64,000 nucleotides of DNA. Origin: an uncultured beta proteobacterium (GTDB taxonomy: Bacteria > Pseudomonadota > Gammaproteobacteria > Burkholderiales > Burkholderiaceae). The notes beneath the pieces are model-generated. The model was not told the DNA's origin, ran no database searches, and worked only from the letters and a program-made list of their open reading frames with translations. This document shows positions 25,810 through 35,074 of the stretch, piece by piece. The number at the start of each line of letters is the position of its first letter. The stretch's first letter is position 1. The translations under genes were made by a program, and so were the position numbers. The DNA lies in NCBI GenBank assembly GCA_903867305.1, contig CAIPQU010000045.1, forward strand, positions 89,723 to 153,722, read 5' to 3'.

Positions 25810-27231
25810 ATGAATATCCTACCCAATAAAAGCTCGAACAGAATCAATGATATTGATTCCTCGTCCGCTGCTAACCTGATTAGTCATGTGGCTGATACAG
25901 TTTTGGTGATGGATGAGAACGGTATTATTGAAAATGTTCTCAATACACAAACACCAGGCTTTGCCCATCTGAAGTCACTTATTGGAAAATCATGGGTCGA
26001 AAGCTCAACTGTTGAAAGCCGAAAAAAAATAGAGATGCTTTTAGCTGCCAAAGATGATGAGAATCATCAAAAATGGCGTCAAATCAATATTTCTTCCCCA
26101 GATAGCCCTGATTTACCTTTAATGGTCATGGTTCTTCACTGCACCCAAGATAATAAGATATTGGGTATAGGTCGAGATCTACGCAGCCTTGCTAATCTTC
26201 AGCAACGACTCATTGAAGCCCAACAAGCTATTGAGACAGACTATTTACGCCTTCGTTTTGCTGAGGCTCGTTATCGTCAACTTTTCGATCTAAGCACTAC
26301 CTCTCATGTCATTATTGATGGTAGTACCTATAAGATTTTAGAAGCAAATTCTGTCGCCCAAGATTTAATGGCTGATAAAGGACGTCGTATGATTGGACGT
26401 TCATTAGCCGAATTTATTGATATGAATGACTTTAATGAACTGCAAGAAGTCTTAAACTCTTCCAGAAATATTAATGTCTCTAAAAAAATATCGGTAAAGT
26501 TAGTAAAAAATTCTGTGCCTGCTGAGATTTCTGTTAATTTCCTCCGAGAAGAAAATCAAACTATTTTTCTGATCAATATTATTCTGAACTCACAAATTAC
26601 TGATCATTCAAGCGTCGATGATAATAGTCTACGATTAATGAATGCTGTGCAACACTCATCAGATGCCTTTGTGATAACGGATACACGTGGGAAAATCCTC
26701 ACTAGTAACCAAACCTTTTTAGAGATGACCAAGGTAGAAAAGATGAGTGAGATTGCGAATGAGCCAATTGATAATTGGCTGGGTCGCTCTAGCATTGACT
26801 TGCAAGTTATATTGAATAACTTAAAAGATAAAAGTTCCATTAAGCACTACATAACGAGCATCATTCCCAATGGAAACTCCAGTGGTGTTGAAGTTGAACT
26901 ATCGGCAGTTAAGGTGATTAATGAAAAAGAATCCTATATTGGGTTTAGCATTCGCAGTATTGGTCAGCGTATTTCGCAAAGAAATCAAACGAACCACGAT
27001 CTCAAACAAACTGCGACGAAACTGACTGAACTAGTCGGTCGTGTTCCTTTGCGTGATATCGTGAGCGAAACAACCGATATGATCGAAAAGATGTGCATTA
27101 TGTCGGCCCTTGAGTTGACAATGAATAATCGTGTCTCAGCCTCTGAAATGCTCGGCTTATCACGACAAAGTCTCTACATTAAAATGCGCCGTTTTGGCAT
27201 CACTGAACCTAACGGTACTGAAGATAATTAA
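25810..27231 (+). CDS. ppsR: Transcriptional repressor PpsR/CrtJ
   Basis: About 473 residues: three PAS-like regions (about 30-130, 160-260, 275-385) and a C-terminal Fis-type helix-turn-helix ending ASEMLGLSRQSLYIKMRRFGI. PpsR/CrtJ represses bch, crt and puc/puf genes under oxygen by binding TGT-N12-ACA. A Cys at about 429 in EKMCIMSALELT matches the redox cysteine next to the HTH of Rhodobacter CrtJ. Only one other Cys (about 103) exists, so the second Rhodobacter redox cysteine is missing. I use the ATG at 25810; the TTG at 25798 overlaps the operator's edge. Confidence 0.94.
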   Translation: MNILPNKSSNRINDIDSSSAANLISHVADTVLVMDENGIIENVLNTQTPGFAHLKSLIGKSWVESSTVESRKKIEMLLAAKDDENHQKWRQINISSPDSPDLPLMVMVLHCTQDNKILGIGRDLRSLANLQQRLIEAQQAIETDYLRLRFAEARYRQLFDLSTTSHVIIDGSTYKILEANSVAQDLMADKGRRMIGRSLAEFIDMNDFNELQEVLNSSRNINVSKKISVKLVKNSVPAEISVNFLREENQTIFLINIILNSQITDHSSVDDNSLRLMNAVQHSSDAFVITDTRGKILTSNQTFLEMTKVEKMSEIANEPIDNWLGRSSIDLQVILNNLKDKSSIKHYITSIIPNGNSSGVEVELSAVKVINEKESYIGFSIRSIGQRISQRNQTNHDLKQTATKLTELVGRVPLRDIVSETTDMIEKMCIMSALELTMNNRVSASEMLGLSRQSLYIKMRRFGITEPNGTEDN

Positions 27232-27240
27232 TTCGGCTTT

Positions 27241-27927
27241 ATGGAGCAACAAACTGCGGTACTGAGTCTGGTGGATTACAAATCAAGCGCAGTACCTTGG
27301 GGTGTTTCTCGTCTAGTCATGGGTAAATACCCTTTCTCGAACATCCCAGGTCTTCAATTTGTCAAAGTTCTTGGTTGTGGCAAACATGGCGGCTTTGATC
27401 TATATCCCAGTTTTAAAAAACAAGGATTATTTTGTGTCTTCAAGTCCCAACAACTCGCTGAAGAATTTTTAAAAAATTCGTTAATTATCAAAAATTACCA
27501 AGTGCATGCTTCTGAATATTTTTCAGTCATGCTCCAGGCCTACTCCTCCAAAGGAAGCTGGTCAAAAAACGAAATGCAAATTACTCAAGCTACCCCTCTT
27601 GAGGGGGCAATTGCTGGAATTACGCGTGCATCGATTAAGTTTTCTAAAGCACCTTCTTTTTGGAGTAAAGCACCACCGGCTCAAGACTCTCTTGAACAGG
27701 CCAAAGGTTGTTTATTAGCAGCAGGTCTAGGTGAGGCACCTTATTTACGACAAGCCACATTTACGATGTGGGAATCACCCTCAGCGATGGATCAATATGC
27801 TCGCAGTGGAGCACATCTTGAGGCAATTCAAACAGCCTATCAGGGTCAATTTTTTTCAGAGTCCATGTTTACTCGGTTTATTCCCATTCAACCACAAGGA
27901 ATTTGGCGAGGTAAGCACTATGGCTAA
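27241..27927 (+). CDS. crtA: Spheroidene monooxygenase
   Basis: A 228-residue enzyme that oxidises C2 of spheroidene to the keto group of spheroidenone with O2. Recognisable stretches are AVPWGVSRLVMGKYPFSNIPGLQFVKVLGCG, VCAT-family-like IAGITRASIKFSKAPSFW, and LGEAPYLRQATFTMWES. It starts nine bases after ppsR, so it is probably on the same transcript, and its stop overlaps the crtD start (TATGGCTAA). Its presence predicts ketocarotenoids under aerobic growth. Confidence 0.92.
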   Translation: MEQQTAVLSLVDYKSSAVPWGVSRLVMGKYPFSNIPGLQFVKVLGCGKHGGFDLYPSFKKQGLFCVFKSQQLAEEFLKNSLIIKNYQVHASEYFSVMLQAYSSKGSWSKNEMQITQATPLEGAIAGITRASIKFSKAPSFWSKAPPAQDSLEQAKGCLLAAGLGEAPYLRQATFTMWESPSAMDQYARSGAHLEAIQTAYQGQFFSESMFTRFIPIQPQGIWRGKHYG

Positions 27928-29407
27928 TCAACAGGTGGTCATTATTGGGGGCGGTATTGCTGGTCTTTGTGCGAGCTTAAAGCTATCTCATCAAGGCTAC
28001 CAAGTCACGCTCCTCGAAAAAGCTGATCAAGTTGGTGGAAAAATTAGAACCGTGAGCGTCAACTCTCTTGATATTGATTCCGGTCCAACAGTCTTTACCA
28101 TGCGTTGGGTCTTTGATGAACTATTTAAAGAGTGTCATGAAGACTTTGATAGCCTGATTTCGACGACAGCATTACCAGTACTTGCAAGGCACTTTTGGGG
28201 TAAAGAGCGTCTCGACTTATTTGCTGATCAACATCTAAGTGCCCAAGCTATTCAAGAGTTTTCAGGGAAAAAACAAGCTGATTTGTTTTTGGAGTTTTGC
28301 CGTGCAAGCAAAAAAGTCTACGAAGCCTTAGAAGTCCCTTATATTCGTGCCAGTCGCCCATCCTTATCGAGCATGATGAGTCAATTAGGACTCTCCGGCA
28401 CAAAAACTTTAATCGGCATAGGTCCATTTAAGAATCTATGGCAATCTCTCGAACACTTTTTCCCCGATAAGAGACTGCAACAACTCTTTGGTAGATACGC
28501 AACCTATTGCGGTTCCTCACCATTTTTAGCGCCAGCAACCTTGATGCTGATCGCACATGTAGAAATGGCTGGAGTCTGGTCGATTGATCAAGGTATGACG
28601 CAATTACCCAAAATCATCGCTCAGCTTGCAAGTGCAAGAGGGGCGAAGATTCGATGTGGCCAATCAGTCAAACGTATCGTCGTAACTAATCATCAAGTGA
28701 ATCATGTTGAATTAGATTCTGGAGAAATCATTCATGCCGATAGCTTTATCTTCAATGGCGATATTGCCGCACTGTCTCAAGGCTTATTGGGTAGTGATGT
28801 CAAAGAAGCTACCCCTCCAATGCCTACCGTCCCATCATTATCTGCCGTTACTTGGTCTGCAAGTGCGAAGAGTAATCAATTTGACTTAAGTCGACATAAT
28901 GTTTTTTTTGATGAGAATTATGCAGCTGAATTTACTGATATTTTCCAGAAAAAGAAATTACCCCTTCGGCCTACTGTCTATCTTTGTGCACAAAGTCGTA
29001 TTCACCAAGAACGCAGCACCGACGCATCTGAAAAAATGTTGCTACTAGTCAATGCACCTGCAAATGGTGACCAAACACTTCGTCCTGAGGAGATCGAGTC
29101 ATGTCAACAACAAGTCATTCAACTACTGGGCAGAAGTGGCCTAGAGATACATCCAACATCTTGGCAAATGGTCAGAACGAGTCCACAAGATTTTCATCAA
29201 CTATTTCCAGGAACCAAGGGGGCCCTTTATGGAATGGCAACCCATGGATGGATGAGCTCATTCCAAAGACCCAACTCCATGTCCAACATCAAGAATCTTT
29301 ATCTGGCGGGAGGGAGCGTTCATCCGGGCCCAGGGGTGCCGATGGCAGCTCTTTCAGGACGTCTGGTGGCCGCAAGCCTGATGGCTCGCCAGCCTTTGAT
29401 CAAATAG
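27920..29407 (+). CDS. crtD: Hydroxyneurosporene (methoxyneurosporene) desaturase
   Basis: A 495-residue FAD-dependent desaturase of the CrtI/CrtD family acting at C3,4 of hydroxy- or methoxy-carotenoids. The N-terminal FAD motif is VVIIGGGIAGLCASLKL with the downstream EKADQVGGK; the C-terminal GGSVHPGPGVPMAALSGR is also typical. The ATG at 27920, with AGGT upstream, overlaps crtA by eight bases; the open frame continuing upstream has no family similarity. Its last ~160 bases are shared with crtC in another frame. Confidence 0.95.
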   Translation: MANQQVVIIGGGIAGLCASLKLSHQGYQVTLLEKADQVGGKIRTVSVNSLDIDSGPTVFTMRWVFDELFKECHEDFDSLISTTALPVLARHFWGKERLDLFADQHLSAQAIQEFSGKKQADLFLEFCRASKKVYEALEVPYIRASRPSLSSMMSQLGLSGTKTLIGIGPFKNLWQSLEHFFPDKRLQQLFGRYATYCGSSPFLAPATLMLIAHVEMAGVWSIDQGMTQLPKIIAQLASARGAKIRCGQSVKRIVVTNHQVNHVELDSGEIIHADSFIFNGDIAALSQGLLGSDVKEATPPMPTVPSLSAVTWSASAKSNQFDLSRHNVFFDENYAAEFTDIFQKKKLPLRPTVYLCAQSRIHQERSTDASEKMLLLVNAPANGDQTLRPEEIESCQQQVIQLLGRSGLEIHPTSWQMVRTSPQDFHQLFPGTKGALYGMATHGWMSSFQRPNSMSNIKNLYLAGGSVHPGPGVPMAALSGRLVAASLMARQPLIK

Positions 29408-30312
29408 TTCCTCATGGGGGCTATCTGTGGTGGTACGTCGATGGTATCAGCGATGATGGCCAACATGGCATCACCATCATTGCGTTTATTGGTAGTGTTT
29501 TTTCGCCATATTATTTGTTTGCTAATCGCAAAGAGTTTGCAGATCCCAACCATTATTGCTGTCTTAATGTTGCTATCTATAGCCCAGGTAAAAAACGCTG
29601 GACGATGACGGAGCGTGGCCCAAGACATGTGCAGCGCGATGCAACACATTTTCAAATAGGTCCTAGTGATTTACATTGGAATGGACAGTCTTTAGAAATT
29701 CGTATTAAAGAAAGATCTCTTCCCTTCGGTCAAAAAGTAACTGGTCATGTCAAAGTATTTCCGGAACAGTTATTTCATTATTCGGTGGGGCTCGATCAGC
29801 ATAAGAAACATCGCTGGGGACCAATTGCCCCAACCTCACGTATCGAAGTTGCTCTTGAAGAACCCAATATTAGCTGGCAAGGCCATGCTTATCTTGATTC
29901 TAACGAAGGAGATGAACCCATTAACCGTCCATTTAAAGATTGGGACTGGGCGCGAGCTTTATTAAAAGACCAAAGTACCGCAGTGGTCTATGATGTGCGT
30001 GAAAAAAATGGTCATGAAAATTTATTAGCGCTTAAATTTAAATCTGATGGCCAAGTTGAAGATTTTGAGATTGGAGCTAGGCAAGCCCTGCCTCTTACCT
30101 TATGGAAAATACAACGCCATCTTCGTTCAGACAAAAACAATCTTAGCGTGATTCAAGATCTAGAAGATACGCCCTTTTATAGTCGCTCTATCTTAAAAGG
30201 CCATTGGTTAGGGGAAGATCTCGTCTGCATGCACGAAACCTTAAACGTACCGCGCTTCTCTTCCAAGGCGGTACAAATGATGCTTCCTTGGCGGATGCCA
30301 AGGATTACTTAG
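29248..30312 (+). CDS. crtC: Carotenoid 1,2-hydratase (hydroxyneurosporene synthase)
   Basis: Adds water to the psi-end group of neurosporene or lycopene. PHGGYLWWYVDGISDDGQHGITIIAFIGSVFSPYY is typical of CrtC, followed by the NVAIYSP and RWTMTERG stretches. The conserved domain starts just past the crtD stop, but no start codon exists after that stop until residue ~120. The nearest upstream in-frame ATG is 29248 (354 residues); an ATG at 29101 also fits. The gene therefore overlaps crtD by about 160 bases. The 3' end overlaps convergent crtB by eight bases. Start uncertain; function secure. Confidence 0.88.
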   Translation: MDELIPKTQLHVQHQESLSGGRERSSGPRGADGSSFRTSGGRKPDGSPAFDQIVPHGGYLWWYVDGISDDGQHGITIIAFIGSVFSPYYLFANRKEFADPNHYCCLNVAIYSPGKKRWTMTERGPRHVQRDATHFQIGPSDLHWNGQSLEIRIKERSLPFGQKVTGHVKVFPEQLFHYSVGLDQHKKHRWGPIAPTSRIEVALEEPNISWQGHAYLDSNEGDEPINRPFKDWDWARALLKDQSTAVVYDVREKNGHENLLALKFKSDGQVEDFEIGARQALPLTLWKIQRHLRSDKNNLSVIQDLEDTPFYSRSILKGHWLGEDLVCMHETLNVPRFSSKAVQMMLPWRMPRIT

Positions 30313-31408
30313 TGGGATACAAAGGCTGCATGCGCGACAAACGATGCCGCTCAGCCTTTTCTAGAGTATTGATCACCCAAACAATGCGCTGCTCAAGACT
30401 GCCGCCATAATGAGCATAGGGGTCTTCAAAGGGTACCGCCTCTACTAAATACTGAATCGCTCTGATAGGCTCTACATCAGCTTTAGGCTTCACAACATGA
30501 ACCATCGCTGATAAGGCTTTTAACATTAAAAGCTTTTTCTGACTGCTAGAAACGATCGCTCTTTGAGTAACAGAATCTAAAGCTTGTTTTTCAATTTGGC
30601 GACCAATTTGAGCATAGACTAATCGAGCGCCATAAATGGCTGCTCGACAATCACGTGGTAATTTAGCAATACCACTTTGAGATCGTTGATATAGGATATC
30701 TGCGGCCTTTAATAAACGATCAACCACGCGTGCAATTTTTGAATTAAAGATTGGCGCTTTTAACCACTCCTCTGGATCAATTCCCTCTTCCTCTAACCAT
30801 TGCGTGGGCAAATATAAGCGGCCATTACGAGCATCTTCACCTACATCACGAGCAATATTCGTGAGCTGCATAGCAAGGCCTAGTTCACAAGCACGCTCTA
30901 CAGCGATATGATCTCTAGTCCCCATAATCAATGACATCATAGCGCCCACAGTCCCAGCAACACGAGCTGCATAATCATACAACTCATCAAGGGTGTGATA
31001 ACGACGCCCCTCTTTATCCCAGGTAAATCCCTCAAGAAGTGCCTCTAAAAGAACTTTAGGGATTTTAAATTCTGTGACAACAATGGCTAATGCACGGTCC
31101 GCAGGAACATCTATGGGTTTACCAGCATAGATGAGATCAAGCCGCTCAACGAGTTGTTGAATTATGCTGACATCTTCACCACCTTCATCAACAATATCAT
31201 CCATCAAACGACAAAATGCATAGAGTGCAATGGCTGGATTACGCACACGCTTAGGAAGAACGCGTGATGCCGCAAAGAACGATTTAGATCCACCACGCAT
31301 GAGCTCTTCGCATTGAATCGTATCAGAGACACTTGAACTTGGTCCATCAGCTAAAAGTGACTGATTTTTAAAAATCATTAACGGATTTAAAAATAATTTA
31401 GAAGTCAT
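30305..31408 (-). CDS. crtB: Phytoene synthase
   Basis: Condenses two geranylgeranyl diphosphates into phytoene. 367 residues. The two aspartate-rich regions are CRLMDDIVDEGGED (about 67-80) and LTNIARDVGEDARNGRLYLP (about 180-200), with GSKSFFAAS upstream. It overlaps the crtI stop by 11 bases and is the last gene of the crtE-to-crtB superoperon. The ~40-residue N-terminal extension before CEELMRGGSKSF is slightly long, so a later start cannot be excluded. Confidence 0.95.
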   Translation of the reverse strand: MTSKLFLNPLMIFKNQSLLADGPSSSVSDTIQCEELMRGGSKSFFAASRVLPKRVRNPAIALYAFCRLMDDIVDEGGEDVSIIQQLVERLDLIYAGKPIDVPADRALAIVVTEFKIPKVLLEALLEGFTWDKEGRRYHTLDELYDYAARVAGTVGAMMSLIMGTRDHIAVERACELGLAMQLTNIARDVGEDARNGRLYLPTQWLEEEGIDPEEWLKAPIFNSKIARVVDRLLKAADILYQRSQSGIAKLPRDCRAAIYGARLVYAQIGRQIEKQALDSVTQRAIVSSSQKKLLMLKALSAMVHVVKPKADVEPIRAIQYLVEAVPFEDPYAHYGGSLEQRIVWVINTLEKAERHRLSRMQPLYPTK

Positions 31409-32957
31409 AACTTTTCCTAGATTGAAGAGTTGGTATCACACTTTCTAAAGCCTTTGCTGAAGAAAGCACGCCAGGGATTCCAGCTCCAGGGTGAGTACTC
31501 GCTCCAACCATATACAAACCTTTGATGTCTTCACTTATGTTGTGCGGTCTAAACCATGCGCTTTGTAAAAGCAGTGGCTCAAGACCAAATGCAGCGCCTT
31601 TAAAAGATAATAATCGATCTTTAAAGTCCTGTGGAGTCATACAAAACGATTCTGTTACGTATTCACCTAAACCAGGTAATACTGTTTTTTCAAGATATTC
31701 TTGGATCGATTGGCGATAAGACTCCATATGTTCTTCCCAGTTGACACCACTATCTAGATGAGGCACTGGTGACAACACATAAAACGTATCATGTCCTGCT
31801 GGGGCTAATGAAGGATCGGTCGCTGTAGGGCGATGCAGATACAAACTAAAGTCTTTAGCTAAATGGTGTTTCTTAAAAATATCTGTGAGTAAAGATTCAT
31901 AGCGGTCACCCAACAACATCATATGATGTGGAATCTCTGGATACTGACGTTTAACACCAAAATACCAAACAAATAAGCTCATGGAGTAACTGCCACGTTC
32001 AATTTTTTGATTGGTCCAATGTTGACGATATTTCTCATCAACTAAGTAACGATACGTCCATGCTGAATCTGCATTAGAAACCACTTTATCCGCATATAAG
32101 ACGTGTCCATCAGCTAACGTGACTCCGGTGACTTGACCTTCTTGAATATTGATTTTTTTAACTTCGCTATGATAGCGAATCTTTACGCCCAAACCATCTA
32201 ATAACTTGGCCATGCCGCGAATTAATTGACCCGTTCCACCCATCACTGAATGCACGCCCCATTTACGCTCTAGGGAATTAATTAAGGCATAAACTGCGGT
32301 GACTGAAAATGGATTTCCGCCAATTAGTAAAGGATGAAAACTCATGACTTGGCGTAATTGCGGATCTTTAAAATATCGTGCAACTAATTGATAAATACTT
32401 TCCCAAGCTTTCATACGAATCATACTAGGTAACGCTTTGAGCAAATCAATGAAGCGTGTAAAAGCAACATCACTTAAATCTTCAAATCCCAACTTGTAAC
32501 ATTTTTCCGCTTCTTTTAAAAACTTTTCATAACCAGGAAGATCTTTAGGTGAAAACTTCGCAACCTCAGCTCTCATTTTTACTGGATCACCGGTATAGTT
32601 AAAGACTTTTCCATCATTAAAACGTACTTGATAAAAAGGGTCCATTAAGCGTAAGTCAATATCATCGCTCATCTTCTTCCCACATAAGGTCCATAGCTCC
32701 TCAAGAAGAAAAGGTGCAGTAATAATCGTAGGACCCGCATCGAAGGTATAACCATTTCGGTGATGAACATAAGCTCTACCACCTGGAGAATCCAATTTCT
32801 CTAATACCGTAACTTCATATCCCTTAATGGCTAAACGAATTGCTGCAGCTAAACCACCAAAGCCAGTACCAATAACGATGACTCGTGATTTTTCTGGATA
32901 TGCACTATCGATATCTGTCATAAATGGAATCCGAAAACGATCTACTTGTGTATCCAA
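31398..32957 (-). CDS. crtI: Phytoene desaturase
   Basis: FAD enzyme that dehydrogenates phytoene to neurosporene or lycopene. 519 residues. N-terminal VIVIGTGFGGLAAAIRLAIKGYEVTVLEK and C-terminal YMVGASTHPGAGIPGVLSSAK are family marks. Two starts are possible: ATG 32957 (AAGG 12 bases upstream) or the ATG at 32921 (MTDIDSAYP). It starts only 14 bases after the T-run of a strong terminator that follows pufC, so expression may depend on readthrough or an unseen promoter. Confidence 0.95.
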   Translation of the reverse strand: MDTQVDRFRIPFMTDIDSAYPEKSRVIVIGTGFGGLAAAIRLAIKGYEVTVLEKLDSPGGRAYVHHRNGYTFDAGPTIITAPFLLEELWTLCGKKMSDDIDLRLMDPFYQVRFNDGKVFNYTGDPVKMRAEVAKFSPKDLPGYEKFLKEAEKCYKLGFEDLSDVAFTRFIDLLKALPSMIRMKAWESIYQLVARYFKDPQLRQVMSFHPLLIGGNPFSVTAVYALINSLERKWGVHSVMGGTGQLIRGMAKLLDGLGVKIRYHSEVKKINIQEGQVTGVTLADGHVLYADKVVSNADSAWTYRYLVDEKYRQHWTNQKIERGSYSMSLFVWYFGVKRQYPEIPHHMMLLGDRYESLLTDIFKKHHLAKDFSLYLHRPTATDPSLAPAGHDTFYVLSPVPHLDSGVNWEEHMESYRQSIQEYLEKTVLPGLGEYVTESFCMTPQDFKDRLLSFKGAAFGLEPLLLQSAWFRPHNISEDIKGLYMVGASTHPGAGIPGVLSSAKALESVIPTLQSRKSYDF

Positions 32958-32970
32958 AACTTTAACCTTT

Positions 32971-32996
32971 AAAAAAATGGCGCCCTAAGGCGCCAT
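32971..32996 (-). terminator. Rho-independent terminator between pufC and crtI
   Basis: On the minus strand ATGGCGCC-TTAG-GGCGCCAT is a perfect 8-bp GC-rich stem with a tetraloop, immediately followed by seven U's. It lies 25 bases after the pufC stop and just before crtI. It is the most convincing intrinsic terminator I found in the window. It probably sets the puf mRNA 3' end and lowers crtIB output. Confidence 0.9.
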
Positions 32997-33021
32997 AAAC
33001 AGCGCTACAACACCAATACAC

Positions 33022-34062
33022 CTATTTAGCGGCAACTGTTTTTTCAGTTGCTGCCTTTGTCGGATAACCTGCTGCCAAAAACGGATAATCTCCAATCATG
33101 CTTTTACCATACAAAGGCTTGTTAGCACCTTGGTGGCAAGTTAAACAGTTGGCTTTAGCCACATCACCAGTGCCACCTAAACGATGTGCTGGAAAGGTCT
33201 TCGTGAGTGGGGTCATAAAGGTATTGTTAGTGTCTTTTACCATCTGTATACCGTACCATGCCAGAGCACGTTGCGGAGTACTTTGAGACCAGTCACTAAA
33301 GGCACGGGAATTATGGCAATACGTACAGTTGACACCTAAAGCTGATGAAAAATGCATCATAATTCCATAGACGTCTTCAGTTTCTTGAAGGGCATGCACA
33401 TTACCATTGGGCAAACCTTTATCACCCTGTATGCGGGCTGGGTTATTCGCTAATAAATATTTTGAAAACGGTTCATTGGTTAAGGATGAATAACCAACCG
33501 ATGCTGCCGGTGCATTCTGACCATTTCGTTGCCCTAAAGCAGGCCCATTAATATTTTGTGGAACTTCTTTAAACCAAACGTTTTGCGGAATATTATTTCC
33601 ACGGTGACAGGTATAACAAGTCACACCAGTTTCCTTAACGTGATCCTTCCAATTGACATTAATATTTTGTGTCATTTGAATCATGCGTCTTGCAACGATT
33701 TTTGTGTACTTTGAGTCCTCTGCAAAATTTGCTGGATTGTGGCAGTATGCACAGCCTTCGTTCGGAGCAACCCAATTCACCATGGTTACCATAAACGTCG
33801 TAAATTGCGCTTGACTCAAGTTACCCAATACTTGCACATTCTTATAGATCTTAGAGGCCTTATCCCCATCAGCAGGCATTAACCCCATAGAAGGTGGCAG
33901 TTCATTCAGTTTAGCTTTCTCCGCATTAATTCTTGGGTTTTGTACGTTCACCATCGCTGTTCCACGAAAGCCGCTTTGATCTAATTGTGACGAGGGACGT
34001 TCACATCCCGCAAGCAGCATTGCGCCAATAGATAGTAGGATTGGAAGTAATATTTTTTTCAT
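33022..34062 (-). CDS. pufC: Reaction centre tetraheme cytochrome c subunit
   Basis: Periplasmic cytochrome re-reducing the special pair. 346 residues. Lipoprotein signal peptide ending LLAGC (Cys at about 19) anchors it by lipid. Four heme motifs are present: CAYCH, CYTCH, CTYCH and CLTCH, with Met-rich helices before several of them providing sixth ligands. The start overlaps the pufM stop by one base. It needs covalent heme attachment, for which the ccm genes at 45-52 kb are candidates. Confidence 0.97.
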   Translation of the reverse strand: MKKILLPILLSIGAMLLAGCERPSSQLDQSGFRGTAMVNVQNPRINAEKAKLNELPPSMGLMPADGDKASKIYKNVQVLGNLSQAQFTTFMVTMVNWVAPNEGCAYCHNPANFAEDSKYTKIVARRMIQMTQNINVNWKDHVKETGVTCYTCHRGNNIPQNVWFKEVPQNINGPALGQRNGQNAPAASVGYSSLTNEPFSKYLLANNPARIQGDKGLPNGNVHALQETEDVYGIMMHFSSALGVNCTYCHNSRAFSDWSQSTPQRALAWYGIQMVKDTNNTFMTPLTKTFPAHRLGGTGDVAKANCLTCHQGANKPLYGKSMIGDYPFLAAGYPTKAATEKTVAAK

Positions 34063-35054
34063 TATTTAACTCCCTGAACACTTGGAATAAAAGGTGGTGT
34101 AGCAATCGATGGGTCGATCACATTCGTCAATGGATAAGATGGGACCATGCCATGATGCATCGCCCATAAATACCAGTTATCCACATAGGTTCCCGTTAAT
34201 AAAATACCAATGCCACCACTCACTGGACATAACACAGCAAACCACCAAGCCCAACGGTGAATTGATTCCATCGTGGCATTAAAGCCCATTGTCCAGCGCC
34301 AGAATAAGGCCGCGCGCTCAGAAGCGGTTCCACGATCAACAATTTGTTCGATCTCGCGCTCACCACCATACCTGCCTACTGCAAGAATGGTTGCCCCGTG
34401 CATACCAAATAAGAGTACCGATCCATACAAGAAGAAAATCGAAAGCATATGGAAAGGGTTATAAAACAAATTACCATAACGAATCGATAATGCGGCTGTC
34501 CAGTCAAGATGAGAGAAGATACCAAATGGTACTGCTTCACTCCAACTACCCATCAAAATTGGACGGAAAAGTCCTAAAACGAGATATAGCCAAATCGCTG
34601 CGGCAAAAGCCCAAGCAACGTGTGTACCCATACCAAGAGCTTTAGCACGTCTATAGGTTCTCATCCACCACAATAAAATAGCAATAGTCAAAAATAACCC
34701 GCAGATATTCCACCAACCACCATCACTTAATGGCGCTAAACGTAGTCCATACTTTGGCGATGGAGCGTCCAAGGATAACCAAAATAATTGTCGAGCAAAT
34801 TGGATCGGGCTCCAATTAACCTGAGCTAGCATATTGAAACCAATAATCCAAAATGCCAACAATCCAAACGTTAATGATGCAACACCTAATCTTCCTAAAT
34901 AAATAGGACCTAACTGTGCATTACCCAACTTACCCATGAGGTAGCTAAAACCAATGCCTTGTGTGCGTTCACGCTGGTCGTATGCATTGATTGGTGCACC
35001 ATGATTCTCTGGTCCGATGACTTGAGTTTGAGTGAATAGATTTTGATAGTCCAT
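34062..35054 (-). CDS. pufM: Photosynthetic reaction centre M subunit
   Basis: A 330-residue, five-helix core subunit. It carries the pigment and iron ligands in [23 protein letters not shown] and [40 protein letters not shown]. With L it binds the special pair, quinones and the non-heme iron. It lies 20 bases after pufL and abuts pufC. Confidence 0.98.
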   Translation of the reverse strand: MDYQNLFTQTQVIGPENHGAPINAYDQRERTQGIGFSYLMGKLGNAQLGPIYLGRLGVASLTFGLLAFWIIGFNMLAQVNWSPIQFARQLFWLSLDAPSPKYGLRLAPLSDGGWWNICGLFLTIAILLWWMRTYRRAKALGMGTHVAWAFAAAIWLYLVLGLFRPILMGSWSEAVPFGIFSHLDWTAALSIRYGNLFYNPFHMLSIFFLYGSVLLFGMHGATILAVGRYGGEREIEQIVDRGTASERAALFWRWTMGFNATMESIHRWAWWFAVLCPVSGGIGILLTGTYVDNWYLWAMHHGMVPSYPLTNVIDPSIATPPFIPSVQGVK

Positions 35055-35074
35055 GTATATTTTCCTCTATCCAA

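Noticed and set aside
29414..29608. 64-codon open frame inside crtC
   Set aside because: Same-strand shadow in the wrong frame of crtC, low complexity, no ribosome site.
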